A program made the translations under genes and the position numbers. The notes under the pieces are model-generated. The model did no database searches and was not told the origin of the DNA. It saw only the letters and a program-made list of their open reading frames with translations. DNA of 64,000 nucleotides. It comes from Massospora cicadina. Lineage: Eukaryota > Entomophthoromycota > Entomophthoromycetes > Entomophthorales > Entomophthoraceae. Positions 12,010 through 23,539 of the stretch are shown here, one piece after another. Where the stretch lies: NCBI GenBank assembly GCA_022478985.1, contig JAKSZP010015923.1:97139-161138 (forward strand), read 5' to 3'. The stretch's first letter is position 1. Every line of letters starts with the position of its first letter.

Positions 12010-15000
12010 GGAGCCTTCACAATAGGGACTTTGAACATCGCTGGACTTAAGGCCTTGCCATCCTGGGCTATGAAACTGAGTTTATCAAAAAAATAATTAG
12101 TCAGTGGACATCCTGGCCATTCAGGAAACCCACTGCCCACATGGTGCTGAGGAAACATGGGCAACCATGCTCCTCTCCTCCCTTTCCTTTTGGTCTTCGC
12201 ACTGTGGGGTGGTTATATGTGTGACCAGTAGTTTTAAGTTTATTTCTAAAAATCTGTACCTCGATGGCCATGTGCTTGTAGTGTCCTTTTTGTGGAATGA
12301 CAAAGTGCATACTATCATTAAAATATTTATGCCCTGGCCTCTGCACGGGCTCACCAGGAATTTCTCTCGGCCATAACTTCACCTTCACTTAAATCTGACC
12401 CATTTGTAGTGGGTGACATGAACTGCTGGTCCAACCCAGCCAACGTCCACTGGCCTTCTACACCTACCCCTACACCACAAGGGCATGTCAAACTACACAT
12501 TCTAAAAGCCACTTTGGGGCTCTTTGATACGATCCCACACATGCACTGCTGCTCCCAACATGTCCCATCCCCATGTGCACAATGGTCAGCTGAGGTCGTT
12601 GTCCTGAATTGACCTTATTCTTTCCCCGTTGAACTTTTGGTCTCAGGGTGCACACTTTATGATGACAAAAATTGATTTCTCTGCCACAGTTTTGTGTCAA
12701 ATTCCATCTCTTTGTTGAACCCAGCGTCACAGGTGCCAAAGTGGTGTAGACTTAATCCAGCCAAGATTGCATCTCCCAGGCTTTCCTCAAGGGTGGACAC
12801 CAAACTCTTCTTAACGGAGTTCGCCACACCGTTCTGTGGTGGCCCACTTACTACTTGGTCAACCTTTAAAGCAGACTCCATCTGACAGGCATACCACCTC
12901 TCATTGCGTCACTCTCAGGCTGCCTTCATGGTCATTAAGCGCATGCTTGCAGAAGTGGACCGCCTGGAGTCTTATGTCCCAGCTATAGGCTACATCTGGC
13001 TTGGGGTCACTAGTGGGCAGAAGTATCTGCTCATCTATACGCACTGGTAAGGCAACAAAAACATCGCACTTATGTTCAGTTAAAGGCAAAAAATTTAATG
13101 GTGGGCAACAGTGCTCCACCTATTTTTCCTGAAAATTCTTCGCACTGTGACAGAGCTTAGCCTGCACACATGTGAGGCAGTCATACCACTTCGTCGCAGA
13201 GACTCAAGTTAAAGTGGAAATCAAAGTTCAAAACTATTACTCTGAATTGTATCACTCTAATCCAGTTGAACTGGCTGAAATTGATGAGTTTCTCAATAGT
13301 GCACATATCAGCACTGTTTCCGGTTACCCATAGTTGATGAATTTAATTTTTGGGACAAACTCTGGTATACCATTTGTGGTGCACAGTACAGAAAATTCCC
13401 AGGTCCAGATGGGATTCCATATGAGTTGTATAAGAGATATTTCATTTATTTCTCCTCTTTGTTGCTAGCTTCAATGAACCAGTGTCTGTTAGAAACGCGC
13501 CTCCTTCCTGGGGGCCAGGAGGAGTACAAAATCACGCTGTATAAAAAAGGGATAAACTGGACTTGGCCAACTGGCGCCCCATATCATTGACTAACACAGA
13601 TACTAAATCATTTACTAAAATTATGGTCAACTGCCTAGGGAAAGTTGCCTCTGATATATATCCTCTGAGCAATTTGACTTCATTTCCAGGAACTCTATGT
13701 GAAACAACATACACACTGTAGCCATAGTCTGCCAATCCACGGCTACAGGAGCACTTGTTTTCTTAGAACAGCAGAAGTTATTATAATCGGGTCAACTGGT
13801 ATTACCTCAAAGCCTGCATCCACAAGTTCCACCTTACCCGTCGGTTCATTAATTGGGTGATGTTGCTTATGGAATCCGCCACAATGGCTGTGCGTGGCCC
13901 TGACTTCCTCATTGATGTAGTTCGCCCTCAAAGGGGCCTCCGCCAAGGGGACCTATAAGCCCACTCTTGTACAACTTCAGCATCGACCCATTTCTATGCA
14001 ATGTGAATGCCCGCCTTACTGGTGTCCATGTGCAAGGCCAAGCACCAGTAAAGATGATGGCATTTGTTGACGACGGTGTGGTTGGGGTGTCAAACAACTA
14101 TGTTGCACGCGCTCTGGAGGTATCTATCCAGGGATACTCCGGGGTCAGTAACACCTCACTTAATGCCTTCAAAACCGAAATCATTCTCCTCAGCTAGTAT
14201 CAAGCCAGCTGGTCACCAGCACCCCGTTATCTAACTGCTTCAGCAGCTAGCTCACAGGTTCACTTTCCCTGTCACCCCATACCACCCCATTTGTGCTCCC
14301 TTTCGTGCCAAGACCCACTGCTGGTCCTGTACGCAATTTGGGAGTGTGGCTGGAGGAGGGAGGGTATGCCTTGTCGATGATGGAGCACCATATTCTAGAC
14401 AATGTCACAAAGAGCATCTCTTCTCAGAGCCACGAGACTACCCTCCCAAGCCAGGTTGTGCTTGTCAACTCTATGCTCCTGTCCAAAGTCTGGTTTGTGG
14501 CCCATGCTATCTCCTTTTCCCCCTCTTTCTTCACATCTTTGTACACCCCACTAAAAGGGTGGCTTTGGTTAGGGCGCCCACCGCTAGTGCACCTGGATGT
14601 CATGTTTGGCCCTCGCCATAATTGTGGTCTATGTCTTCTTAATTTTATGGCTCATGCCGCCAAAATACTTGGCACTTGGATCACTGCAATCACCAACCCC
14701 ACACTACCAGCCCAACACTGGTCACGCGTGGCCTGCTCCAATTTTCCCGTGCCCTGGGCCTCAGCAATCCTACCCATACACATTCTCTGCTAAACTATCT
14801 TGCCTCGCATTCACTGCTGTGGGCCTGCATGGGATGTCGCCCCACTTCAAACAAGTTCTCCTCTCCATGAGGAGCGCTGAGTGGAGATCCAGCATCCATG
14901 GTCACACCTCCCAGAGGGTCACCCTACTCCCCGTTTCAAACAAGAAGTCCATGGGCAAGTCGTTTTAAACAACCTAGTACCCCAACTTCCCCACATCATT

Positions 15001-15700
15001 GCCCGTGTGGACTAACTTGACAAGCTTGACATGACGTGTGCTTTGGAGACCCAGAAGGACATTTGGTGGTACACACACCATCCTATTTTTACAGCCCGAA
15101 ATTCGCGCCCATGTGTTGAGATGCCTGAGATAAGTGTAACGCACAGCTGAGAGGTCCAATGCCTCTCAAACTTCATGCGTTTTATGCAATCAATACAGAT
15201 CTTTAGTCCCTCGCTTGAAAGATTGCCCGCTTTACAGGCAATTTGTCAGGATGTTATGCGCCTCTTTTGCAAGGAGATTGAGCAGGTTTTCAGCCTGTCC
15301 AAAAACAACTTCGCATTTTCCACGACCTCCCCTATTCACCCATGGCTCTGCGCCTTAATTTTTGCAATAGCACTATGGACGATACACACCATTGTCCTTG
15401 ATGCACTCTATGGCACTACCCCAGCCCTACGTGAAGCTGGCATCGCTTCCAATCCCACCTTATGGAGCACTTTCAAAATTGGTTGTTTGGCCACCTGCCA
15501 TCCCGCCAACGCCAGTTGGTGTCATCCTGGTTCCCCATCTGGTTCCTCTCTTCAAATCCTTTCCTTCATTTTTGTTCAGTTTTGTACCAGGCCTCCCCTG
15601 TCACTCCCCCTCTTACTTCTACTGGCAGTCCCGCTGGCAACAGGAGTAGCTCCAGCTACTCTGGGGTGCCCCTTGAATTTTTGGTGTTTTGTAATTGGAG
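12010..15700 (+). pseudogene. LINE copy 1 ORF2: endonuclease and reverse transcriptase, broken
   Basis: Endonuclease motifs: DILAIQETH at 12104-12130 and VVGDMNCW at 12405-12428, both active-site strings of the AP-endonuclease-like domain that nicks the target. RT: GPDGIPYELYKRYF (~13400), TLYKKG (~13535), LYNFSIDPF (~13970), and catalytic FVDD at 14063-14074, which is intact, unlike copy 2. A C-terminal region 14293-14793 and 15175-15744 matches copy 2. At least five frameshifts plus stops. Confidence 0.8.
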
Positions 15701-15752
15701 TTTATTGGAAGTGTCAGTCCCATGGTCGGCCTTCCCCAAAATAAAATTTAGA

Positions 15753-18357
15753 AGTATGTTGAAAGCTTTAGCCGGCATAGGAGGTAGTTTGTAAGATATG
15801 CTAGAAAGATCTCAGCCACGCCAAACAGAAAAAACGCCACATTTCCACCATAATCAGCCCTATGATGAATACTCACAGACCTCTAGTAACAAGAATGCCA
15901 CCTGTACTTTGGAGGGACCCCTTTTTAGAAGCTTAAAGACACCAATTGGGACAGTTAGCTCACCGATGTTCCAGGGATAGCCCTGAGGCATCCAAACCCA
16001 CAAGGTTAGGTGCCATATTTATGAAAACTAATAACAAATTACCCCTGTTGTAAGTTTTGAAACTACCAACATACCAGCACTACGGGAAAGATGGTTTTAA
16101 AAGGTTGTAGGGTTTCCATTTTTTGTAGCTCAACGGTTCTGTGACCAAGAAGTCCAATAGTCAATACTTGTAGCCGCCTAAGACTCACAGTAAGTATTTT
16201 TATATAAATTTAGAGGGCTCCAAGTCACGCTTAGGTCCCTTCAACTAGAGTATCCTTACTATGGTAAGATGCGCAAAAAGAACTAATCAAAACAAAGATA
16301 CCTAAATAAGATAATAATATAAATGGCGTAACTTTATAAGAAAATAGCTTAGGGGTTTTTATATGTCAATTATAAACGATATAATCACCATATGAGAAAC
16401 TACTAATATATTTATAAAGGGGGTTTACTGAATCAAAGCTGTTCATTGGATACTGCTTCTAGGTTCATGATGCCTTTTGTAGCGTAGCTTTTGAAGGTGA
16501 AAAATATGGTGTGAATATCCCAAATAAGATGAGACTGGGTATCATTTAAGTGAATCATCAGACTAATTCCAAAAAGGGACCTTTTTGAGGGTATGGCTTA
16601 TTTTACTGCCTTGTAGTCTCTCGATGTAGTAATCGTCCAACACTCAGATAACTCTCTGCTTTGACTAGCCAGGAGTTTGTCTTGGGATACTTTAGGCTTA
16701 AGTTGGTCCATTGGAACTTTCTTATTATCGAGTCAGGCCTTACCAACTACCATTTTCCGTATAGTTAATAAAAGAATTTCTTTTACCCACTTTCTGGTTA
16801 GGCGTCGACTCCCTTGTAGGATTTGATTATTTAATATTCTTACTATTTTTCACAACAATAGTATCTGACAATGGTGCCTTTATAGATTGGCCCATGGAGT
16901 GGTCACAATGTTGTTCAATCAATATTTTCATACTTCTTGTTCACCAGATTAATTTAAAAAAGTACTAAAATGATTGCACCATGCAGAATAATATATTGTT
17001 GTGGAATCTTAGATACTTCCTATAGAAAATGGCTCACTTTCTCAGGGGTTTTATATAAATGGTTATCCCAGTAGCTATGAATTATTTTTTGTTCACAGGG
17101 TATGTCACTAAAATTTGGAAAGTCTCAATCTCAGTTAAATGAAGTTTTAATCATGTTTTCAAGCGCTTTCAGCCTGTTAATCCTTAAAACAAACTACAAA
17201 ATGGTTGTTCCAAAGCTCTAAGTACTCCTTTCAACCTCTTCTGGTAAATTGGCTAAGTCCAAACCTTTTTAAGCAATTATTTTGCAAGTTAGACAATTAT
17301 GTTATTTTAACAACGAAGAAGAGATTCTTTTAAAGGTTTACAAATAATAATGAGCATAGTAAATGGGAAATTCAGGGTGTAAAAATTAGAAAATAAGATA
17401 TGAATTTAAGCCTTATGCAAAAATATATGTGTATTCTCAAGTTTATTCAGGGTTATTTTAGTCTGGAGCACTGAATCTAGTTGATCTTCCCAAGTGTTTT
17501 CAATATTTTAATGTGAGAATTGTGGTGTTTTATAGCTTAATATACCTGTATTGTTTCTATCTTGGCTCCTGTGGCTCCCATGGCTCTTGCGCCTGTCATT
17601 ATGGCATCTTCTGTGACACAAATTGCAAGTTTATAAGAATATAATTTCCTTATCTGGTAACTCTCTCGTTATACAAAGTAAATCAAAAAGGGAAACTAAC
17701 TCTGCATAAAGTAATTGTAATTTGGCTGCCATTGGCTGAGAACCTAAAGGTATATAAGGGCTCCTTCAGGAGCGCCATTTATAACGTTGGCTGTATTCTC
17801 ATTTCAGTGGTATTCATACTGTGGCACTTATGGCTTTATCATTATCAGTCTGAAAAATTATTTTAGAGACCTTGAGATAAAAAGGTACCTCTTCTATTTT
17901 TTAGATGGTTGATACTATAAAAAGAGCTTTATAATCTCCTAAGAATATTGATTGTTTTTGGTGTTGTGAGGAGTTAATTATTTTCTGGCCATCTATAGAT
18001 TTATTAACAGTATAATAATAATGTATCTGTGGTTTTGGAAAGGTTTTTTAATGGGGTGAGGACCTACCGTTTTAGTTGAGCTTTTTTCAACATTACCCTC
18101 ACAAAACTGAGACCTAGGGAAGGACTTAAGGTACAGTGCGTCGACTTGGTTATATGTAACGAGGGATGTATTGTCACAATAGAATATCTGGGTCATTTTT
18201 TTTATAATATTTGCATGCCCCGTCCAAACAACCTGTAACTTTTAAGGTTGTCCTGAGCACATATGTTAAAATAGTTTCTGTCCCATCTCAGTTAGAACTT
18301 GAGATTCTTTATTTTTTAGCTAGTTTTCTTAGGAAAATTCATGATTTTGGTACTGAC
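15753..18357. other. AT-rich stretch with weak retroelement traces
   Basis: No open frame of note. Around 16850-16920 one frame reads TIVSDNGAFID, reminiscent of the second-aspartate motif of a gypsy integrase (VSDNG), and 17745-17765 has a TATA-like GGTATATAAGGGCTCC. These may be leftovers of a very old element; nothing firmer can be said. Confidence 0.35.
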
Positions 18358-19017
18358 TGTCATGTCCCATGAATTAATTTAGGGAGTTAATTGTAGGATA
18401 AGAAGGAGATGAGCCAGACAAAGGAGTCAATTTGGACGCCCTCAATGACCTTAGATACACCGCAGATAAACGCTATGTCATGTCCAAGCAGGCCCAGGTT
18501 TATCCCAAAAATTGCATGATGGGGTCCAAGATGAGACATTAATGAGGTTAAGGCTTACCCATTATAGTTGAATGATGATGGTTCATTACATTTAATTTCA
18601 GAACGTGGATTGGTTTTATTTACAAAACATATTGCAACTAAAATGGCAATGTTCAGCTGGTATCAAAGTCTTAGATTTGCACATACACGAGTTATAGAAC
18701 TACCAGCTGAGGTAGTTATTCTATTGGCCAGAATTCGTATCATGCTGCAAAATTTGTAGAGGTCATATTCCAATTGTCCTTAAAGGCGTTTTTCTTGACC
18801 AATATCTCTGTTTGTTGTCTCTTCCCTTTAGAAAAAGGCTGCTTTTTATATATTTACAATCACATGTTACCTTTTTCTGACCTCAAGGGTTACCTCATCC
18901 TGGGGTTTTTTTAGGAGTTTTTCTTGAGTACTATTAAGGGGTTAGCACCATATTAGAGTGGTTCTAATATAAAATGGTTATTACTTGTTCATGTAGAGTA
19001 GAGACACTCAGCTTACA
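18358..19017 (+). repeat. 5' LTR of element F
   Basis: Starts TGTCATGTCCC and ends CTTACA. It aligns end to end with the 3' LTR once the 770-bp insert there is left out, with considerable divergence, so the insertion is old. Positions 18405-18539 stay open as a peptide with AQVYP that also occurs in the LTR of E; this is the LTR copy of the Pol tail. Confidence 0.8.
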
Positions 19018-19713
19018 TTAGACGACAAGCCTTATTTTTATAACTGAGGAGAGTTTTTGTGTGGGATTTCTTCCTCGCTGTGATCAAGTGCATTAATTAA
19101 TTGCTGTGAGCACTAGTTTTCACACCACGGCGTTATCATATACTTTGGTGTAACAGCTTTGCGTTTCTCTTTACTTCCCGTTTGGGGGCTTCTACTCTTC
19201 AACAAGTACTTGGTGGTTTTAGACCAACTAAGGTGCTGTTACCCTGGGTATAATTTTTTCAAGAGCATTATTAAATTTTAGTAAACCCATCCTCACTTGA
19301 CCACTTAGGTCATGGTTTGGTTGCGTTGGGTTTCACTCAAAACTTTGACTAGCGATAGAAGGTCTGTAACTCCTTCTGGAAGTGGGACAGCCAAGTTTCC
19401 TTCATTTTTAAACCTTCCATAGTTCTGTACACCCAGTCAGTTTTTGCCTTTAGGGGTTTGTTTTATATATCTTTTGGTCAGGTCCAGGCCCTATTAAGTT
19501 TTGACGTCTTCAGAATGTCATTTTCAGAAAAGAAGCATAATATTCTATCACAGGACACTCAGGTATGGCGGGCTCCACTTACCTCCTCTGATCCCATTAT
19601 TAATTCCCTTTTTTGTAATTCCCGCCCTAACTGAAGATGAGTTATTTATTTTAGGTGCAGATATTTAACCAACAGGGACCTCTATAAATACCGCCCTTGG
19701 GGACATAGATTCC

Positions 19714-20209
19714 TGTCAGGATTCTCCCTGGATTAGGTGTAAGCCTTGTCCAGGGGGAAAATTGATATAATTATAAAAAGGGCATAATTTGCAGATGGCC
19801 CAATAATTTGAGAATGGAGTTTAGATTCAATCAGAATACCAAATTTGGGGCTTTGCCTGAATTATGCTGAATTCAGGGAAAATGTACATTTCCTATTCAT
19901 TTACTAATCTCTATCCACTCTTTATCTATTCCCACATATCCTAGCATTGGGACTTTCCTACAGGTCCCATGACATAACCCTTAAATATCCCTATTCCTAT
20001 CCTTATAATCCCTATTCCTATCCTTATATTTTGAAGCGCTATAAATAGTGCTAGATTATTCTAAATAAAATACTTCCCATCAGAGCTCCTATTTTATTTA
20101 CTTTATTTTAATTTACTTTAATGGAAACCATCTTGTTCAAGGCTGCTAACTTCAAAGCCCGGCCTTCAGATGATCATGCTGCCAATGATTCCTCTTTGGC
20201 AGCCCAACA
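19714..20209 (+). repeat. Left LTR of element H
   Basis: 496 bp with inverted ends TGTnnGG...CCCAACA. It contains a 20-base tandem duplication CCCTATTCCTATCCTTATA starting at ~19989 and an AATAAA at ~20064; both features recur in the right LTR. An ATG at 20121 opens a frame that leaves the LTR. Confidence 0.85.
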
Positions 20210-20402
20210 AGATGGTTCTCCCTGCCAGGTTGCTTCTGAGTTGCACCCTGAGTATATAGCCTCAACCTTGGACGATAAGAGTTATCAATCCTCAGTAGAT
20301 ACTATGGACCCTGACCTTTTAGCATATCTACACTGGAATGGCTGGGATGCAATCACAGTGGGAATTGATTTTTCCAAGAAAAGCTTTACATGTCCTAGAT
20401 AA
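20121..20402 (+). CDS. Element H first ORF, starting in the LTR
   Basis: 93 codons, unrecognised. The first 29 codons are LTR sequence and are nearly repeated in the right LTR (22727-22815); the frame then crosses the LTR end and reads through the presumed primer-binding site (TGGTTCTCCCTGCC at 20213) as ...DGSPCQ. The protein is acidic and hydrophilic, rich in Ala, Ser and Asp, with no membrane segment or zinc motif. It could be the start of a Gag-like or captured protein now cut off by a stop at 20402. Whether it is translated is unknown. Confidence 0.45.
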   Translation: METILFKAANFKARPSDDHAANDSSLAAQQDGSPCQVASELHPEYIASTLDDKSYQSSVDTMDPDLLAYLHWNGWDAITVGIDFSKKSFTCPR

Positions 20403-21119
20403 GAAGGTCTTATACAGTTTAAAACATCATACCAACTCAAGCCCTTACTCAATTTATTGTATATGCATAAAATAATTGAAATAGATAAAAAAGAGCAATA
20501 TAGCCAACATCATAAAGTGAAGAGATTGTAAAAGGCAATATTTTATTATATGCAGTAAGCAAAATATAGCAAGGAAGAATGGGACAATAACCAAAGAGAT
20601 GCTTGGAAAAATATCACACAGAGAAATGGCTACTGGCCTATAGGATGGTTTTTTCCATTATGAGGAGAAACTCTTTAAATTTCTTACTAAAGCAAAGCAA
20701 TATAAAAAGAAGCTGACCAAATGGATGCTTATACTTCAGTAAAGGAGCAAAGATTAAACAAATTTGAATGCTCAGAATAAAAAAAAACAAAAAATGATTT
20801 GAATACCAACAATAATATTTATTTAGGCGACCAATACCCAATTCTCCGCAATGACGTCATTTCCCACTCTGATTTTGTGAAAGAAATCAGAATAAATTTT
20901 ATTGAGTGTTTGGAACTAAAAGTGCCAAACAAATTCAGATGAGCATCATATGAGCAATAGGACCAATCAGGTTGGGCCAACAAGTCGAGAATTAGCTTCT
21001 GAAATTGATGCAGGCAGCAAGCTGTAAGAATTTTTGGGAAGCCCCAAAAACAATCGATGCATCGATGTAATTTGAACGCTAGGCAAAATACTTGGACTTA
21101 CCTTCGCATTATTAGGAAT
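20403..21119 (+). other. Element H interior, AT-rich, unassigned
   Basis: Some 700 bp with frequent stops. Short tracts such as EEWDNNQRDAWKNI (~20571-20612) look protein-like, but I recognise no domain; in particular no PAH-type helices, which would be expected if the N-terminal part of SIN3 were present. Confidence 0.35.
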
Positions 21120-21565
21120 AAGCTTAATGATTTTCTTCCTGCAATGCTACCGCTTTCCAACTTTGATGGCGCCCCTCAAAAAATCGGACCAGATATTACT
21201 AAATATAAGTATCAACATTACCTGGCTCAGCTCTCAGATGGGGATAGCGCTGATCCCTATGAAAATGTAAGTCCTGAAAAAGCGAAGCTCGATAAACCCT
21301 TTCCAACAATCCTATCACTTTCTGACTTTTAACAGCGCCTCTCCCAGAATTGGGCTACAAATCACTAAAGCAAAATTTTTGGATTACCTGAATCAGCCCT
21401 CATATTCGGATAGTGACAATCCCAACAAAAATGAGAGCCAAGAAAAAGCGAAGCTCAATGACTCCTTTTTGGCAACGCTACCACTTTCCAACTTTGACAG
21501 CTCCCCTCCAGTGATCTGGACTGACATTACAAAAATGATTGCCAATCCTGAAAAAAACTGCCAAC
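21120..21565 (+). repeat. Element H: three tandem 55-codon repeats
   Basis: Units begin at 21120, 21285 and 21451, each with AAGCT(T/C) coding Lys-Leu. Aligned motifs: FLPAMLPLSNFDGAP, FPTILSLSDF, FLATLPLSNFDSSPP, then I...DITK; the first two units close with ENVSPEKA and KNESQEKA. Unit 2 has a one-base shift. The third runs directly into the SIN3-like segment. Function unknown. Confidence 0.75.
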
Positions 21566-22170
21566 ATTTCAGCCTATCCTATCAGCTGCTGCCCAAGTTT
21601 ATTTGCAGATCGTCTGTTTTGGGCATGATGGGCTTTGCCACGAGGTGCTCAGTGGCATGTTTGGACCGCATCTGAAGTGGGTTGGCAAGGAGAACATGTA
21701 CAAGAGCAAGGAGGTTCACTTCAAACTCCCTCTCAACCTCAAAACCAACAAGCACACTATTGCCCTCCAGGATTCCATTGTCAAGCAGATTTACAAGATG
21801 GTACCCAAAAGAGCTGGCCACCTTCCGTCTGCCATCTGGTCTCAGTGGGCACTTGACAGCCATATGTAGGCATGCCCCCTATAAGCTTTACAAAACTGGG
21901 GCAGATGAGGTGTTTGAGCTTCTCCGTTTGAGCCCTGACAAAGCCATCCCCATACTCTTGTGGCACCTCAAACAGAAGGACCTGGAGTGGCATGAGCATA
22001 ATAAAAAAATGGAACAAACCATTCCATATTTCCATGTACTGTGACCTCAAAAACATTGAGGTGTTCTTCACCAACACCATCCAGCACCACCACAAGAACC
22101 TAGACATTGTGGTCACCAATATCTTCAGCCTCATGATCCCCTCTGAATTAAACCACACCTTGGCCAACTG
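21541..22170 (+). pseudogene. SIN3-like HDAC-interaction domain fragment inside element H
   Basis: SIN3 is the scaffold of a histone-deacetylase corepressor complex. In order, in three frames: SYQLLPK (21574-21594; SIN3 family SYRxLPK), LCHEVLS (~21633-21653; family LCxEVLN), LKTNKHTIALQDSIVKQIY (~21736-21795; family LETNLATIRVLEAIQKKL), KLYKTGADEVFELLRLSPDK then AIPILLWHLKQKDLEW (~21883-21990; family Y..K..DIIDGLRKNP..AVPIVLKRLK.KEEEW), and a weaker tail to ~22170. There are frameshifts near 21615, 21860 and 22030. The segment is visibly GC-richer than the rest of F and lacks introns, as expected for an RNA-level capture. The PAH domains are absent. Similarity is judged from memory of the family, not from a search. 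Confidence 0.7.
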
Positions 22171-22306
22171 AATCAAGTTATACTTCCACAACTCCGCACC
22201 AGCATCTCTGACCTGGACTGCATCAAGTACTGGGTTCTGTACACCCTTAATCTTGAGTCCTCCATTTTACTATAACCTTCAGGTCACAATTTACTCCCCT
22301 AGGACA

Positions 22307-22323
22307 AGGCTTGGGGAGGGCGT
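22307..22323 (+). promoter_or_regulatory. Polypurine tract of element H
   Basis: AGGCTTGGGGAGGGCG lies directly before the right LTR, the position required for plus-strand priming. Confidence 0.55.
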
Positions 22324-22815
22324 TGTTGGGATTCTCCCTGGATTAGGTGAAAGCCTTGTCCAGGGGGAATTTGATATAATTATAAAAAGGGCATAATTTG
22401 CAGATGACCCAATAATTTGATAATGGAGCTCAATTCAACCAGAATACCAGATTTAGGGCTTTGCCCAAATTATGCTGAATTTAGGGAAATGGACAAATCC
22501 TATTCATTATATAATCTCTAACCACCCTTTAGCTATTCCCACATATCCTAGCATTGGGACTTTCCTACAGGTCCCATGACACTACCTAAAATATCCCTAT
22601 TCCTATCCTTATAATCCCTATTCCTATCCTTATATTTTGAAGCACTAATAATAATGCCAACTTATTCTAAATAAAATACTTCCCATTATAGCTCCTAATT
22701 TATTTACTTTATTTTAATTTACTTTAATGGAAACCATCTTGTCCAAAACTTCTAACTTCAAAACCCAGCCTTCAGATGATTGTGCCACCAATAATTCCTC
22801 CCTGGTGGCCCAAAA
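22324..22815 (+). repeat. Right LTR of element H
   Basis: 492 bp, matching the left LTR with modest divergence over its whole length, including the CCCTATTCCTATCC duplication and the ATG-led coding start at 22727. It ends CCCAAAA (left copy CCCAACA), then ATTCC. Confidence 0.85.
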
Positions 22816-23539
22816 ATTCCCCTTAAAAAGGAGACTTCATTTAAGTCCATTTCATCCTTTTTGGGAGCACTGGAGGGTCTCCAGGGTATTACACCTGTAT
22901 TTTAATTAAATCTTTTAAAAAATTGCTGGAGTTGTTTCACCTACGATTACACCTATAAATACTGCCCTTAAAAAGCTTGATTCACTTTTTGAAAATAGCG
23001 TCATCTTCCAGTGCCACACATTAGCTGTTAAGGAAACTCAAGGGTCAGCAGGGGTCTAACCTCAAGGTTTTTTAAAGTTCTATAGTCATTTCACTAGAGT
23101 TGTTTTACCTCTACCCACCCCTATAAATAACGCCCTTTGAAAGTAAAATTTTCTTTTAAAAATGGCAGCACCTCAGGAGCCATGTCTTTGTACTTGGAAA
23201 ATTTATAGTTTGTCAGGGGTCTAGCCCCAACTGTTTTTAATCATTTATCATCTGATAAGTTTTACATTTCAGACCTCATTCCACAGATTGAGGTGAACCA
23301 TCAGCAGCAGGGCATTAAGGCTTAATAGCAATAAAAATAATGTCCAATAGCTACCAAAGTGAAAATGATGCTTTTGTAACACAAAGATGCCGTTTTTAAC
23401 AAGGAAATACATATATACTAACAAATCTTTTATAAGTTCTTGTGGGGCCATTTAAAACCTAATCCTGTTTACCATTTCACCCCTGAGAAACCTTGGCTGA
23501 TCTCCAGTATGATTCGCCACACTCAGTAGTTGGAAAGAA

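Larger units (their letters stand above)
10640..15752 (+). mobile_element. LINE (non-LTR retrotransposon), copy 1
   Basis: Plus-strand, visibly GC-richer than its surroundings. Order: ORF1 with zinc knuckle, ORF2 with apurinic-type endonuclease and RT, a 3' tail containing GTCCCATGGTCGGCCTTCC (15716-15734) and an A-rich end. The same tail closes the two minus-strand LINE-family copies at 59.3 and 61.4 kb. The 5' end is set only by the first ORF1-like codons near 10659; I found no target duplication. Frames are broken by stops and frameshifts. Confidence 0.8.
19714..22815 (+). mobile_element. Element H: 3.1-kb non-autonomous LTR element carrying a SIN3-like fragment
   Basis: Two direct repeats of 496 and 492 bp (19714-20209, 22324-22815), beginning TGTCAGG/TGTTGGG and ending CCCAACA/CCCAAAA, flanked by a perfect 5-bp duplication ATTCC (19709-19713, 22816-22820). 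A GC-rich purine stretch precedes the right repeat, as expected for a polypurine tract. The 2.1-kb interior has no protease, RT, RNase H or integrase. It holds an ORF starting inside the LTR, a three-unit 55-codon repeat and a segment similar to the SIN3 corepressor. It must have been moved by enzymes from another element. It sits inside F's gag repeat, so it is younger than F. Confidence 0.85.
19682..23270 (+). repeat. Element F gag: ~165-bp coding tandem repeat, three units
   Basis: The string CTATAAAT opens three units at 19682, 22953 and 23121. The last two are 168 bp apart; the first and second are 164 bp apart after removal of H and one target-duplication copy. In frame they read TSINTALGDIDS, TPINTALKKLDS and TPINNAL, so the repeat is protein-coding (about 55 codons). 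Element E has the same arrangement. The function in Gag is unknown. Confidence 0.65.

Noticed and set aside
12101..12388. Minus-strand frames opposite the LINE endonuclease
   Set aside because: They are shadows of the GC-rich plus-strand ORF2; the plus strand carries the QETH and GDMN motifs.
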